DNA of 64,000 nt from Candidatus Gastranaerophilales bacterium (GCA_910587375.1 CAJULR010000026.1:1-64000); one strand, 5' to 3'; positions 35,811 to 45,182 are shown, numbered from the stretch's first letter. Notes: generated by a model not told the origin, from the letters alone. Numbers and translations are program-made.

Positions 35811-36738
35811 AAATTTTCTCGCAATACTCTTCTACTTTATCTTTATAAGGAATGGACTTAATTGCGCCCATATTCTGCATTTGTAATAAACACAGTGCGT
35901 CAGCGTATTTTGCTGCATTTTTTGCAGATTCGCCGTCCAAATATTTACTTAAGAATGCACCGTTAAAAGCGTTTGAAACGCCTGTTACATCTACTATATC
36001 ATACTCAAGCGGAGGAATGTTTATTGTGTCATTATTTTCATAAATAAACACGCCCTTGTCTTTGTCTTTCACGACAACGGTTTTGATGGCAAGGTCTGAA
36101 AGCTTTGTTATGAGCATGTTTATGCTTTCCGTGTCAAAAAGGCTCATGCCATCTTCCGTTTCAATGAACATAATATCAATATATTCACGGATTAAATTAA
36201 AATTTTCAAGCGCCTCATCCTTGTTTTTAAAGCATTTTTGGCAATTCGGGTCGTATGCGGTTAAAATATCATTTTCTTTTGCAAATTCAAAAACCTTGCT
36301 GACGGCTTCTCTTGCGCTTAAAGAAAGGCTTTGGGCAAACCCTGTTGCATAAACAAGCTTTGTGCGTTTAATGTAATCAAAATCTATATCATTAACGCAA
36401 AGCGTGCTTGCGGCGGTTTTTTGCCTGTAATACCTGTATTCTCTTTTGTGGTCATTGTTTCCGACAAAATATATTCCGTTTTGTTCGGTTGAAAGCTTTA
36501 CCCTGCTTGAATCCAAGCCTTCGGATTGCCAGGCGTCCAGCAAATATTCGCCAAAGCTGTCATTTCCGACCTTTGTTATATACCCCACGCGGGAGCCGCT
36601 TCGAAGCGCCGCAATTGCTGTTACAAGCGTATCTCCGCCATAATACTTATCAAAACAAGTACTGTTTTTTAAAGAATCTGCCGCAGACAGCTCTATTAAG
36701 CTCTCCCCAATGGTTATTATGTCTAAATTCTCTTCCAT
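35803..36738 (-). CDS. PfkB-family protein, probably a degenerate sugar kinase
   Basis: A 311-residue PfkB/ribokinase fold: ITIGESLIELSA at the start, GGDTLVTAIAALRSG near residues 34-48, and the C-terminal motif 2 region. Here motif 2 reads DVTGVSNAFNGAF (250-262), where the family has D-T/C-x-G-A-G-D. The catalytic Asp is thus N256. The Asn of the N-terminal GGDT-x-N motif is V39. Both changes are in intact codons. It is coupled to csaB by an eight-base overlap. A KDG-kinase-like ancestry is plausible; activity is doubtful. Confidence 0.75.
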   Translation of the reverse strand: MEENLDIITIGESLIELSAADSLKNSTCFDKYYGGDTLVTAIAALRSGSRVGYITKVGNDSFGEYLLDAWQSEGLDSSRVKLSTEQNGIYFVGNNDHKREYRYYRQKTAASTLCVNDIDFDYIKRTKLVYATGFAQSLSLSAREAVSKVFEFAKENDILTAYDPNCQKCFKNKDEALENFNLIREYIDIMFIETEDGMSLFDTESINMLITKLSDLAIKTVVVKDKDKGVFIYENNDTINIPPLEYDIVDVTGVSNAFNGAFLSKYLDGESAKNAAKYADALCLLQMQNMGAIKSIPYKDKVEEYCEKIYG

Positions 36739-36823
36739 ACTCTTATCTTTACCATAGAAACACTTTGTGTGTCAAATTGTTAAAAATAGGACAAAATAGG
36801 GAAAAATTTGATAAATTATAATT

Positions 36824-37654
36824 ATGAAAAATGTATTAATTGTTGCAGCAGGTTCAGACATTGCAAAAAGCCTTATACCAAAGCTTTTGCCTTTTTGTAA
36901 TGTTTGGGCCACATATAGAAAGCAGGTTTCAGGGAGTACCTCTTTAAAGCTAGAGGGCGGAGGCTCTTATACTCCTTTGTTTTTAGACATTTGCGATGAA
37001 GCTTCTTTTGAAAAATTAGCCGAATATTTTAAAGGGACAAAAATTGACGTTGTTGTTAACTTTGCCGGCGTTGCGGTGACTTCTCCTGTTGTGAAATTAA
37101 AGACGGAAGATTTAAAAAAACAGCTTGATGTTTGTGTTTTGGGGCTTTCAAGGATTTTGAAATTTATTTATCCGAATTTGGATAAAAATTCTCGCGTTAT
37201 AAATGTTTCTTCAATGGCCTCTTTTGGCATATTTCCCTTTATTTCGCCCTATTGCCTTTCAAAATCTGCTTCAGATATTTTATTAAACGCCTTTGAACTT
37301 GAAACGGGAATTCGTACAGTGTCGATAAAACCCGGGGTTGTGGGAACTAAATTTTGGCAATATTGTATAGATTTAAACAAAGAAAATTTTGAAAATTTTG
37401 ACGGAGAATATGAAGAAATTGGCGAATTTCTTCTTGAAAACGCTAAAAATAATGCTGTAAAAGGTGTGACGCCGGGGCATGTTGCAAGGGTAATCAAAAA
37501 GGCACTTTTTGCAAAATACCCGAAACATTCTTATTTAATAGGTAAAGACGCGCATTTTGCAGCTTTTGCAAGCTTTATTCCTAAGGCTTTGTTGAATTTG
37601 ATTATAAGAAAAACTTTGGATTTTAGAGTAAGGAAATTTAAAAATGGAAAATAA
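36824..37654 (+). CDS. Short-chain dehydrogenase/reductase
   Basis: The 276-residue chain has an NAD(P)-binding start (VLIVAAGSDIAKSLIPKL, a variant glycine motif), NFAGVAVTS near residue 75, the catalytic Ser of INVSSMAS and the Y-x3-K pair in SPYCLSKSAS (near residue 145). A short hydrophobic C-terminal region may bind membrane. It overlaps the following radical SAM gene by 11 bases, so both are in one operon. The substrate is unknown. Confidence 0.85.
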   Translation: MKNVLIVAAGSDIAKSLIPKLLPFCNVWATYRKQVSGSTSLKLEGGGSYTPLFLDICDEASFEKLAEYFKGTKIDVVVNFAGVAVTSPVVKLKTEDLKKQLDVCVLGLSRILKFIYPNLDKNSRVINVSSMASFGIFPFISPYCLSKSASDILLNAFELETGIRTVSIKPGVVGTKFWQYCIDLNKENFENFDGEYEEIGEFLLENAKNNAVKGVTPGHVARVIKKALFAKYPKHSYLIGKDAHFAAFASFIPKALLNLIIRKTLDFRVRKFKNGK

Positions 37655-39107
37655 TAAGCTTAATGATATACAGGGTGGGGCTTTAGAGGCCAAAGAAAGC
37701 AAAGGGAAGATTTTTTTACTTTACCCGCCATCTCCTGTAATGAACAGGGAAGACAGGTGTCAACAGCCGACGGATGATTTAATTGTTATTCCGCCCCTGC
37801 CGCCTTCTGATTTAATGTATTTGGCTTCAATTGCCCGTATGGCAGGGTTTGAGCCAAAAATTAAAGATTACAGCCTGAAAAACGAAACGATTGAGGATTT
37901 AATCAAAGATATTAAAGAATTTAAGCCTGATTATCTTCTTTTAAACGCTGCAACGCCGACCCTAAATTCGGATTTGTCGCCGCTTGAAGTTGTAAAGCGT
38001 GAATTTCCAAATATTAAAACTATTGCAAAAGGTGCACATTTTAATATCTTGGCTAAAGAAGCTCTTGAAAGCTTCCCGGCGCTTGATATTGCAATAATGG
38101 GTGAGGCGGAATTAGCTTTAAAAGATATACTTTTAGGCGTTCCCTTGGCTGAAACCCTTGGTGTAACCTTTAGGGAAGGTGATAGAATAGTTCAAAACGA
38201 AAAAAGACCCTTTAATGAAAAATTGGATGAACTTCCGTATCCTGCAAGGGATTTAATTGACAATAATATTTACAGGCGCCCTGACACAGGCGAACTTCAG
38301 GCAGTTGTGAAGGTTTCGCGCGGCTGTCCTTTTCATTGCTTTTTCTGCCTTGCAACCCCTATTTCAGGCGCAAAGGTAAGATACAGAAGCTCTGAAAACA
38401 TTTTAGGGGAAATTAGGGAATGCTATGAAAAATATGGGATTAAAAATTTCATTTTCTGGTCTGACATTTTTAATTTAAACAAAGATTGGGTGCACGAGCT
38501 TTGTGAAGCCATTATAAATTCCGGGATGAAAATCACCTTTTCAACCAATTCAAGGGCAGACACCGCAGATGAAGACACTGTCGATTTAATGAAAAAAGCA
38601 GGCTGCAGCCTTGTTTCAATCGGAATTGAGAGCGGTTCACAGTATATGCTTGATAAAATGGGCAAAAAAATTACGCTTGATGATATTAAAAACACGGTAA
38701 AACTTTTTAAGAAAAAGGGCATAAAGGTTTATGCTTATTATGTTTTAGGGCTTCCTTGGGAATCAGAAGAAACGGCAAAAGAAACAATAGAGTTTTCAAA
38801 GAAGCTTAATACGCACTTTGTAAGCTATTATACAGCAACGGCTCTTTGCGGCTCCAGGTTTTATGATTATGTAAAAGAGCACAATCTTGGGGATTTAAAC
38901 TATGACCTTCCGTATTTTTATCCAAGCGTAAACACACACCATCTTTCAAAAGAGCGGGTTTTTGAAATTCATAAAAGCGCTGTTCGGGGCTATTATATAA
39001 GAATCCCTTACATTTTGATGATGTTATTTCAAATTAGAACCTTTGCAGAGTTTAAAAATTATTTTAAAGCCGGTCTTCGGGTGCTTTTTCGGAACAAAAA
39101 ACATTAA
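37644..39107 (+). CDS. B12-binding-domain radical SAM protein
   Basis: A 487-residue protein with an N-terminal cobalamin-binding (Rossmann) domain over roughly residues 25-180 and a radical SAM core whose ligands are C-x3-C-x2-C in SRGCPFHCFFCLA (near residues 226-238). IGIESGSQYMLDKMGKKI near residue 325 is a typical conserved block. Members include BchE-like cyclases and methyltransferases. The canonical DXHXXG of methionine-synthase-type B12 proteins is not seen, which is common for this group. It is likely to work with the upstream SDR and the small proteins downstream. Confidence 0.85.
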   Translation: MENNKLNDIQGGALEAKESKGKIFLLYPPSPVMNREDRCQQPTDDLIVIPPLPPSDLMYLASIARMAGFEPKIKDYSLKNETIEDLIKDIKEFKPDYLLLNAATPTLNSDLSPLEVVKREFPNIKTIAKGAHFNILAKEALESFPALDIAIMGEAELALKDILLGVPLAETLGVTFREGDRIVQNEKRPFNEKLDELPYPARDLIDNNIYRRPDTGELQAVVKVSRGCPFHCFFCLATPISGAKVRYRSSENILGEIRECYEKYGIKNFIFWSDIFNLNKDWVHELCEAIINSGMKITFSTNSRADTADEDTVDLMKKAGCSLVSIGIESGSQYMLDKMGKKITLDDIKNTVKLFKKKGIKVYAYYVLGLPWESEETAKETIEFSKKLNTHFVSYYTATALCGSRFYDYVKEHNLGDLNYDLPYFYPSVNTHHLSKERVFEIHKSAVRGYYIRIPYILMMLFQIRTFAEFKNYFKAGLRVLFRNKKH

Positions 39108-39143
39108 AAACCGTCAATTCTCTTAGTGGAAGAGGAGAAAAAG

Positions 39144-39467
39144 ATGGAAACTTTGAGGATTTTTGATACATATCTTTATGAAATTTCTAAAGGAACTAAG
39201 CCTGTTGCGCTTGTAACGGTTGAAAATGAGCTTGTTTTAAAAATTGAAACTAAGCTTAAAAAACTTAAAATTGCATATTTAATTGAACCTTTGGAATTTA
39301 ACAAAGTGAATATATTTTTTGGGAAAAAGGAATGTATTGCAGCACTTAAGACCTTTTTAAAACCCTTAAATACTTTAAATCCTTATGAAGACTTTATTTT
39401 GGGCGCAATTTTAGGGTATGACATTCAAATGCAGTGTGAGAGATTTTTAAAAAGAATGGCCGGATAG
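39144..39467 (+). CDS. DUF2023 family small protein
   Basis: A 107-residue protein matching DUF2023, with the LRIFDTYLYEISKGTKPVAL start and the IFFGKKECIAALKTFL middle block. I use the ATG at 39144, after AGAGGAGAAAAAG, rather than the GTG at 39126. The function of DUF2023 is not known. It follows the radical SAM gene by 36 bases and precedes a ferredoxin gene by 174. Confidence 0.7.
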   Translation: METLRIFDTYLYEISKGTKPVALVTVENELVLKIETKLKKLKIAYLIEPLEFNKVNIFFGKKECIAALKTFLKPLNTLNPYEDFILGAILGYDIQMQCERFLKRMAG

Positions 39468-39641
39468 TGCGCTTGCGCCTGGAATTACACTTTTTGTGCC
39501 TTATTTGCATTTTTGCTTCATTTTTAAAAAGGTGCTGAAATTAGTTTAAATTTTACCTCTTAGGGTAATTAAAATTTTTATTTTGGGCAATAAAATGTTT
39601 ATAAAATTTAACAGAGATTAATAAGGGGAAGGGAAAATTTT

Positions 39642-39824
39642 ATGAACGTTTGCATAATGGACGGGTGTGTGGCTTGCGGAGCGTGTGAGGCGATAAATTC
39701 AGATGTTTTTTCTGTTGATGTGATTGCACATGTAAATGACGCTGAAGTTCAGGGAAATGAGCAGGATTGTATTGACGCAGCGCTTGTTTGCCCGGTGAAT
39801 GCCATTTGGATTGAAGATATCTAA
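39642..39824 (+). CDS. Single-[4Fe-4S] ferredoxin
   Basis: The 60-residue protein has C9-x2-C12-x2-C15 and C50-P, the ligand set of a one-cluster bacterial ferredoxin, with extra Cys at 4 and 43 that may form a disulfide. AAGGGGAAGGG precedes the ATG. It could feed electrons to the radical SAM enzymes in the window. The 174 bases before it hold no gene. Confidence 0.88.
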   Translation: MNVCIMDGCVACGACEAINSDVFSVDVIAHVNDAEVQGNEQDCIDAALVCPVNAIWIEDI

Positions 39825-39842
39825 ACATTTTGTATTAAAAAT

Positions 39843-39871
39843 TTGACACCTTCTTTTTTTAAAATTACGAT
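39843..39871 (+). promoter_or_regulatory. Promoter of the secreted coiled-coil protein gene
   Basis: TTGACA (39843-39848), a 17-base spacer and TACGAT (39866-39871) precede an AGAGGAG ribosome binding site and the ATG at 39904. The -10 is one base off the consensus in two positions. Confidence 0.5.
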
Positions 39872-39903
39872 ATTGTTATCTATTTTTAAAAGAGGAGAAA
39901 AAC

Positions 39904-40314
39904 ATGTCAAAAACAATAAAGAAATTTGCAGTGCTTATGGCAGTTGTGTCCCTTGGTTTTGGCGCTTCTTTTGCAGAAGACGCTGTGTTTGATTCCAAAA
40001 CGCAAACTGCGGTTCAGGAAGTGAATATTAAGCCTGTAGCGGAAAATGCCGAAGTGAAGGCCGTAAATACACAAAGTGCCGCAGAAACGCTTTCAAACGA
40101 GAAATTTAAAAGTGCCGTAAATAATCTTGAATCTGCCCAGGTGGATGTCAGAGAAAAACTTGCAACCTACAAAACTCTTGTGGAAGAAAAAGAGCTTGAC
40201 GTTTCAAACAGAAAAGCTGAACTTTCCAAGCTTAAAAAGGAATATTCCGCGCTTCAAAAGAAAATGAGAAACATTGAAAAAATGAAGAAAATGTTGAACG
40301 ATAATATTAATTAG
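39904..40314 (+). CDS. Exported coiled-coil protein
   Basis: The 136-residue product starts with a Sec signal peptide (KKFAVLMAVVSLGFGASFA, cleavage likely before EDAVF) and then forms a long Lys/Glu-rich helix (about residues 80-136) predicted to be a coiled coil. It lies in its own unit with a good promoter and a terminator hairpin embedded in the recJ 3' end. Function unknown; such proteins often act as periplasmic chaperones or spacers. Confidence 0.65.
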   Translation: MSKTIKKFAVLMAVVSLGFGASFAEDAVFDSKTQTAVQEVNIKPVAENAEVKAVNTQSAAETLSNEKFKSAVNNLESAQVDVREKLATYKTLVEEKELDVSNRKAELSKLKKEYSALQKKMRNIEKMKKMLNDNIN

Positions 40315-40330
40315 CCGTTTGAAGCATTTT

Positions 40331-42793
40331 TTATATCAGTGAATTTTTTATATCGTCCAAGGGTGCTTGGGCGATATATTTTTTGACATCAATTATCCTG
40401 TCAAATTCAGCCTTCAAGGTTTCATAGGAAGGGTGCCCGTAAAAATTGTCCATATGCGGCGGGGCTAGAAAATTAATTTTATCCACATCCAAAATTTCAA
40501 TTGCCCCAAGTTCTTCTAAAATTTCAAACACTCCTTGAATAAAGGCCTCTGTGGTGCCGGTCATTTTTGCCAGGTTTAAAATTGAAATTTCACCGTTTTT
40601 GTTGTTTGTAGAATATTTCAACATCCCGATGAGCTGTTTTATATAAGTTTCAATGTTTGTGTCAAAAACTTCTGCCATCAAATGTACTTTGCCTGTTTGT
40701 TTTTCTTTTAAAAGGTCGATAAATTCATCCAAATCGGCAGGGTAATCAAAAAACATTAAATCTTCCACAGGACCCGGGTTTACAATATCAATGCCGGTTT
40801 CTGCGGCGCCGGAATCTATTGTGTCTGCGCTGCCGGTTATTTTTGAAGTGAGCCCCGGATAATCTTTTAAAATTGTTTTTGTCTTAATTTTTTGTGCAAA
40901 AATTTCAATATCCACATTTGGCCTTTGAACATATTCTTCAATCTGCGCCAAAATTCCTTTTTTCATTCTGTGGTCGTAAAATTTTAAATCCGAAACGCCT
41001 TGTGCGGCGCTGTTTTTGGATTTTAAATCTTTAACATAAAGCCTAATTGAAGTTTCTCCGTTAAAAACGTTTAATTTCGGCTCAAACGCAAGGCTGAATG
41101 TTTCTCCCTCTAGAACAGGGATTTCCGCGTGGCGCCACCAAATGCAGTTGAAATCACATCCGTCTCTTTTGCCTCTGAAAGATATGTGGTTGTTTTCTTT
41201 GCCCATTGTTTTTTTGGAAACAAGGGTGATGTCGTTTATGGCAAAAATTGGCGCAGGGTTGTTTTGCCCTGTGGGCTCAAGCTTTTGGATTGTTTCAATT
41301 AAGCCTTCTGTGATATCTTCCGCCCCAAGCTCCATATCAATATCAAGCACGGAGCCCTTAATTTTCACATCTTCTTTGGCATTTAGCGTGTTTAAAATTG
41401 CATTTTTTACGGTGTCAAAGCTTGTTTTGGATAAATCAAATGAAAAGCCGCCGGCAAGGCTGTGTCCGCCAAAGCCTTCAAAAAGTTCTGCGTTTTCATC
41501 CAAAATTTCTGCAACATTGTATTCTTTAATTCCCCGAATTGAGCACCGTGCCATATTTTCGTCATCTTTTGTAATTAAAAACGCCGGTTTATAAAACTTT
41601 TCAACCAATTTAGAGGCCACAATCCCGATGACACCAATATGCCAGTCCTCGTTAAATAAAATAATTGCCTTTTCTTTTTTAAAATTTTTGTTTTTTCTGA
41701 TGTCGTCAAGCGCTTCTTCAAAAATTTTATCGCAAAGGTTTTGACGGATTTTATTATAGCTGTCAAGTTCTTTTAGGGCTGCCTGAAGCGCATTTCCGTC
41801 AGTTTCTGTTAAAAGCTTAAATGCAGGCTCTGCGGTTTTCAGCCTTCCTGCGGCATTAATTCTTGGCGCCAAAATAAAAGCCACGTCATAGCTTGAAATT
41901 CCGCCGTTTTCTTTGCTGTTGGTTTTAAATAAAAAATCAATCCCTTTGTGACACCCTTTGTTTATAAGCGATAGGCCCTGGGCTGCAATTGCCCTGTTTT
42001 CATACAAAAGCGGCACAACGTCGGCAATTGTTCCAACGCAGGACAATATAAGAAGTTCGTCTTTCAGCGTGGTGTTGTCGTTTTCTTCAAGAAGCGCTGT
42101 TGCAAGTTTATGGGCAACGCCCGCCCCTGCAAGTTCTGAAACGTGTTTAATTTCAGATACGCTTAACTTTTCATCCAATGAATTTGGCGCCTTCGGGTTT
42201 ATAATTGCATAGGCTTTAGGCAGAGTTTCAGGGGCTTTGTGGTGGTCTGTTAAAATTACATCAACCCCGAAATTTTTTAAAAGCGCAATTTCTTTGTTGT
42301 TTGAAATGCCGCAATCCACTGTTATCATTACTTTTGGCTTTTTCTTTGCAATGTATGGCAAAATAAACTTGCTGTTTATCCCATGGCCCATTTTTTCCCT
42401 GTCCGGGATGATATAGTCAAAGTTTGCGCCTAATTCTGTAAGGGTTTTGTACAAGATGGCTGTGGATGTGACGCCATCCGCGTCAAAATCTCCCCAAATT
42501 AAGATTAATTCCTTGTTTGAAACCGCTTTTTTAATGCGCTCCACGGCTTTTTTCATATCAGAGAAAATATATGGGCTTGAAAGCGGCACATCAAGCGGGT
42601 TTAGAAATTCTTCAAACTCGCTTTCTTCTATTCCTCTTGATTTTAGTATGGATTCTAAAACCGGGTTTACTGCAAGCGTTGAAACAGGGGCCGAACCGGC
42701 ATTTTTAGTATCATAAAGCGAACAATCCCCTTTTAAGGGAGTGCTCGCTTTATCGTCAGATTTTTTTTGAATTTTTACGTTCCAGATATTCAT
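40331..42793 (-). CDS. recJ: Single-stranded-DNA exonuclease RecJ
   Basis: RecJ degrades single-stranded DNA 5' to 3' in repair and recombination. It has the DHH-family phosphoesterase core: FDADGVTS (residues 103-110) and TDHH (182-185), with VDCGISN (159-165) and the DHHA1 domain's GGHSLAGGFS further on. At 820 residues it is of the long Bacillus type, with an extra C-terminal domain of about 200 residues containing an OB-like and a winged-helix-like part. It starts at 42793, 13 bases after the BI-1 gene. Confidence 0.93.
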   Translation of the reverse strand: MNIWNVKIQKKSDDKASTPLKGDCSLYDTKNAGSAPVSTLAVNPVLESILKSRGIEESEFEEFLNPLDVPLSSPYIFSDMKKAVERIKKAVSNKELILIWGDFDADGVTSTAILYKTLTELGANFDYIIPDREKMGHGINSKFILPYIAKKKPKVMITVDCGISNNKEIALLKNFGVDVILTDHHKAPETLPKAYAIINPKAPNSLDEKLSVSEIKHVSELAGAGVAHKLATALLEENDNTTLKDELLILSCVGTIADVVPLLYENRAIAAQGLSLINKGCHKGIDFLFKTNSKENGGISSYDVAFILAPRINAAGRLKTAEPAFKLLTETDGNALQAALKELDSYNKIRQNLCDKIFEEALDDIRKNKNFKKEKAIILFNEDWHIGVIGIVASKLVEKFYKPAFLITKDDENMARCSIRGIKEYNVAEILDENAELFEGFGGHSLAGGFSFDLSKTSFDTVKNAILNTLNAKEDVKIKGSVLDIDMELGAEDITEGLIETIQKLEPTGQNNPAPIFAINDITLVSKKTMGKENNHISFRGKRDGCDFNCIWWRHAEIPVLEGETFSLAFEPKLNVFNGETSIRLYVKDLKSKNSAAQGVSDLKFYDHRMKKGILAQIEEYVQRPNVDIEIFAQKIKTKTILKDYPGLTSKITGSADTIDSGAAETGIDIVNPGPVEDLMFFDYPADLDEFIDLLKEKQTGKVHLMAEVFDTNIETYIKQLIGMLKYSTNNKNGEISILNLAKMTGTTEAFIQGVFEILEELGAIEILDVDKINFLAPPHMDNFYGHPSYETLKAEFDRIIDVKKYIAQAPLDDIKNSLI
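40349..40384 (+). terminator. Terminator inside the recJ coding end
   Basis: TATATCGTCCAAG (40349-40361) pairs with CTTGGGCGATATA (40366-40378) over 13 positions (one G-U) with a GGTG loop, followed by TTTTTT on the plus strand. It terminates the upstream exported-protein gene and is at the same time the last codons of recJ read on the other strand. Confidence 0.7.
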
Positions 42794-42806
42794 TTAAACC
42801 GGGTGT

Positions 42807-43547
42807 TTATCTTCTGCTTTGCAATTTGGCAAGAAGTCTTAAGATTTCTAAATACAGCCAGATTAATGTAACAAGAAGGCTGAAAGCGCCGTACCATTCT
42901 AAATATTTTGGTGCACCCTGGCTTGCGCCTCTTTCAATAAAGTCAAAATCAAGAATAAAGTTTAAGCATGCAACAATAATTACAACGCCTGAAATTATGA
43001 GACCCAAAGTGCCGCTTGAATTAATCATGGCGCTTAAAGCTGTGTTATGGAAAAAGAAGCTCATAATAAGGCTTATGCCGTAAACAATTGCTATACCTAT
43101 TGTTGCAGACATTACAACTGCTCTAAAGGTTTCTGTTGCACGAATTATTCTTGCTTTAAAAAGAAGCAAAACAACTGCCATTGCAACAAATGTTCCTAAA
43201 ATTGCCTGGGCAACAATCCCCGGGAATGCTGCGTTAAAATATGCTGAAATTCCGCCTAAGGCAAGTCCTTCGCATGCCGCATAGCCGATACTTAACGGTT
43301 TTGAATGCTGTGGCTTAAAGGCTGCAATAATTGCCAAAATAAGGCCGCCAAAAACCCCTGTCATCATTATAGCCTGGAGCTTATCTGCCATGCCCGTATA
43401 AGCAAGGTTCCAAGTGTAGCATGAAACCAAAAATACAACAGCAAGAAGCGCCAAGGTTTTGTTTACGGTTCCTGCAACGGTCATAGGTGCGTCTGAAACA
43501 ACCACACCTTCATAAATCCTGTCGTTTGTCATAGGATTTGATGTCAT
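42807..43547 (-). CDS. Bax inhibitor-1 (BI-1)/YccA-like membrane protein
   Basis: A 246-residue polytopic protein with about seven transmembrane helices. The start has an MTNDRIYEGVVVSD cytoplasmic segment; later GISAYFNAAFPGIVAQAILGTF and a final helix ending in LAKLQSRR are typical of the YbhL/BI-1 family. These proteins are channels or regulators of membrane proteases such as FtsH in E. coli (YccA). A link to FtsH here is inference. Confidence 0.8.
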   Translation of the reverse strand: MTSNPMTNDRIYEGVVVSDAPMTVAGTVNKTLALLAVVFLVSCYTWNLAYTGMADKLQAIMMTGVFGGLILAIIAAFKPQHSKPLSIGYAACEGLALGGISAYFNAAFPGIVAQAILGTFVAMAVVLLLFKARIIRATETFRAVVMSATIGIAIVYGISLIMSFFFHNTALSAMINSSGTLGLIISGVVIIVACLNFILDFDFIERGASQGAPKYLEWYGAFSLLVTLIWLYLEILRLLAKLQSRR

Positions 43548-43613
43548 TTTTATTTCTCCCCTAAAAATATCCTTTATATGGATTATACTATGAATTGCTG
43601 GTAAAATAAAGTT

Positions 43614-44183
43614 ATGCTAAAAATTGCAATTACGGGTAATATCGCCTCTGGCAAAAGTTTGTTTGAAAAACGGCTGAAAACTTTGGGCTATAAGGTTTTG
43701 TGCCTGGATGAAGTGACGCATTTTTTATATGAAAATTCTTCTGTTCTTAAAGAGTTTTTGTTAAAGAATTTTAACACATTAGAGCGCAAGAAGGTTGCTG
43801 CCATTGTCTTTAATGACGGAGTGCGCAAAAAGAAGCTTGAAGATTTCATCTATCCTTTAATATTAGATGAAATGAACCGTTTTTTTGCAGAAAATGAGGG
43901 CGAGAAAATTCTTTTTGTAAGCGCTGCGCTTTTGTTTGAAACGGGGCTTGATAAATATTTTGATAAAACCGTTTTAATTACGACAGATGAAAAAATAAGG
44001 CTTGAAAGGCTGATGAAAAGAAATTCTTTAACCGAAAAAGAGGCCTTGGTGCGTATAAAATCACAAGGGAATGAAGATACAAAAATTCAACAGGCTGATT
44101 ATGTAATTGAAAACTCTTTAGATGTTCTAACGCTTGAAAGTAAGGCGGAAGAATTTATAACATCATTAAACACTCTCTTATAA
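43614..44183 (+). CDS. coaE: Dephospho-CoA kinase
   Basis: CoaE phosphorylates the ribose 3'-OH of dephospho-CoA, the last step of CoA synthesis. The P-loop is GNIASGKS (near residues 8-15), followed by CLDEVTHFLYE and, later, RLMKRNSLTEKEALVRIKSQ, the lid and base-binding regions. 189 residues is the usual size. Its end overlaps the convergent speB end by 29 bases. Confidence 0.9.
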   Translation: MLKIAITGNIASGKSLFEKRLKTLGYKVLCLDEVTHFLYENSSVLKEFLLKNFNTLERKKVAAIVFNDGVRKKKLEDFIYPLILDEMNRFFAENEGEKILFVSAALLFETGLDKYFDKTVLITTDEKIRLERLMKRNSLTEKEALVRIKSQGNEDTKIQQADYVIENSLDVLTLESKAEEFITSLNTLL

Positions 44184-44991
44184 GCTTACATGCTGTTGCA
44201 GTTGAATTTTTAGTTGTGTCGATATCGGGTGCTAATTCCACAACGTCCATCCCTATAATATTAAAACTGCTTAAATATTTAAGCCATCCTAAAAGCTCAT
44301 TATAGCTTAAACCGCCTGCCTCAGGGGTTCCAACGCCGCTCATGATCCCTGGGTCTAAAACATCAAGGTCAATTGTAATAAATATATTTTTATTTTTAAA
44401 TTTATCAAGTTCTTGGTGGTGAAACTTTTGTGTGGAGTGGGTTTTCATTAATTCAAATTCTTCTTTTTCGCCCGATCTTATCCCAATTTGAGCAATGTTT
44501 TCAAAGCCGATTAATTTTGCAATTTGTTTCATAACGCCTGAATGCGTTAGGTTTTCGCCTAAATATTCTTCTCTTAAATCTGTATGTGCGTCAAACTGAA
44601 TTACTGCAATATTATCGTAAAACCCTTGCAAGGCTTCAATTTCAGCCAGTGTTACAAGGTGTTCCCCGCCAATTCCGAGGATTTTTTTACCATGCTTATA
44701 AATTTCTTCCGTATTTTCTTTAATAATATCAAGCACCCTGCGTGCGTTTCCAAAAGGCAGGTCAAGGTCGCCCGCATCGAAGAATTTACAATCTTCAAGG
44801 TCTTTATCAAAAATTGGGGAATATGTTTCAATTCCAATGCTCTCAAGGCGTATTGCCTGTGGCGCAAACCTTGTTCCCGGGCGGTTTGTCACGGTGCCAT
44901 CGAACGGCATTCCCATTAAAACAGTCTTTGCGTCATTAAATTTGGCACAAGAGCCTATAAAATCTTTGCTTAAAAATGGTCCTTTTAACAT
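44155..44991 (-). CDS. speB: Agmatinase/arginase family ureohydrolase
   Basis: SpeB hydrolyses agmatine to putrescine and urea with a binuclear Mn2+ centre. Metal ligands are visible: GGEHLVTL near residue 105, FDAHTDLR (DAHxD) near residues 127-134, and DLDVLDPGIMSGVGTPEAGG (residues about 205-224). 278 residues fits agmatinases. I use the ATG at 44991. It overlaps coaE tail to tail. The partner arginine decarboxylase is not in view, so arginase or a related substrate cannot be excluded. Confidence 0.85.
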   Translation of the reverse strand: MLKGPFLSKDFIGSCAKFNDAKTVLMGMPFDGTVTNRPGTRFAPQAIRLESIGIETYSPIFDKDLEDCKFFDAGDLDLPFGNARRVLDIIKENTEEIYKHGKKILGIGGEHLVTLAEIEALQGFYDNIAVIQFDAHTDLREEYLGENLTHSGVMKQIAKLIGFENIAQIGIRSGEKEEFELMKTHSTQKFHHQELDKFKNKNIFITIDLDVLDPGIMSGVGTPEAGGLSYNELLGWLKYLSSFNIIGMDVVELAPDIDTTKNSTATACKLIRECLMML

Positions 44992-45182
44992 AAAAACCAT
45001 ATTAGCATAAAAACTTTTTAAACCTTAAAAACTGCAGTAAAAATTTTGTTACAAAATGTTAAGCCTGAAAACCCTTCTGACGCAACGCTTTTATAAAAAG
45101 TATATACAATTTACGCAATTTTTATAAACAAAAATACTTTATTAATGTACGAGGAACTTAAAACAAAATTCTAGGAGAGAAA

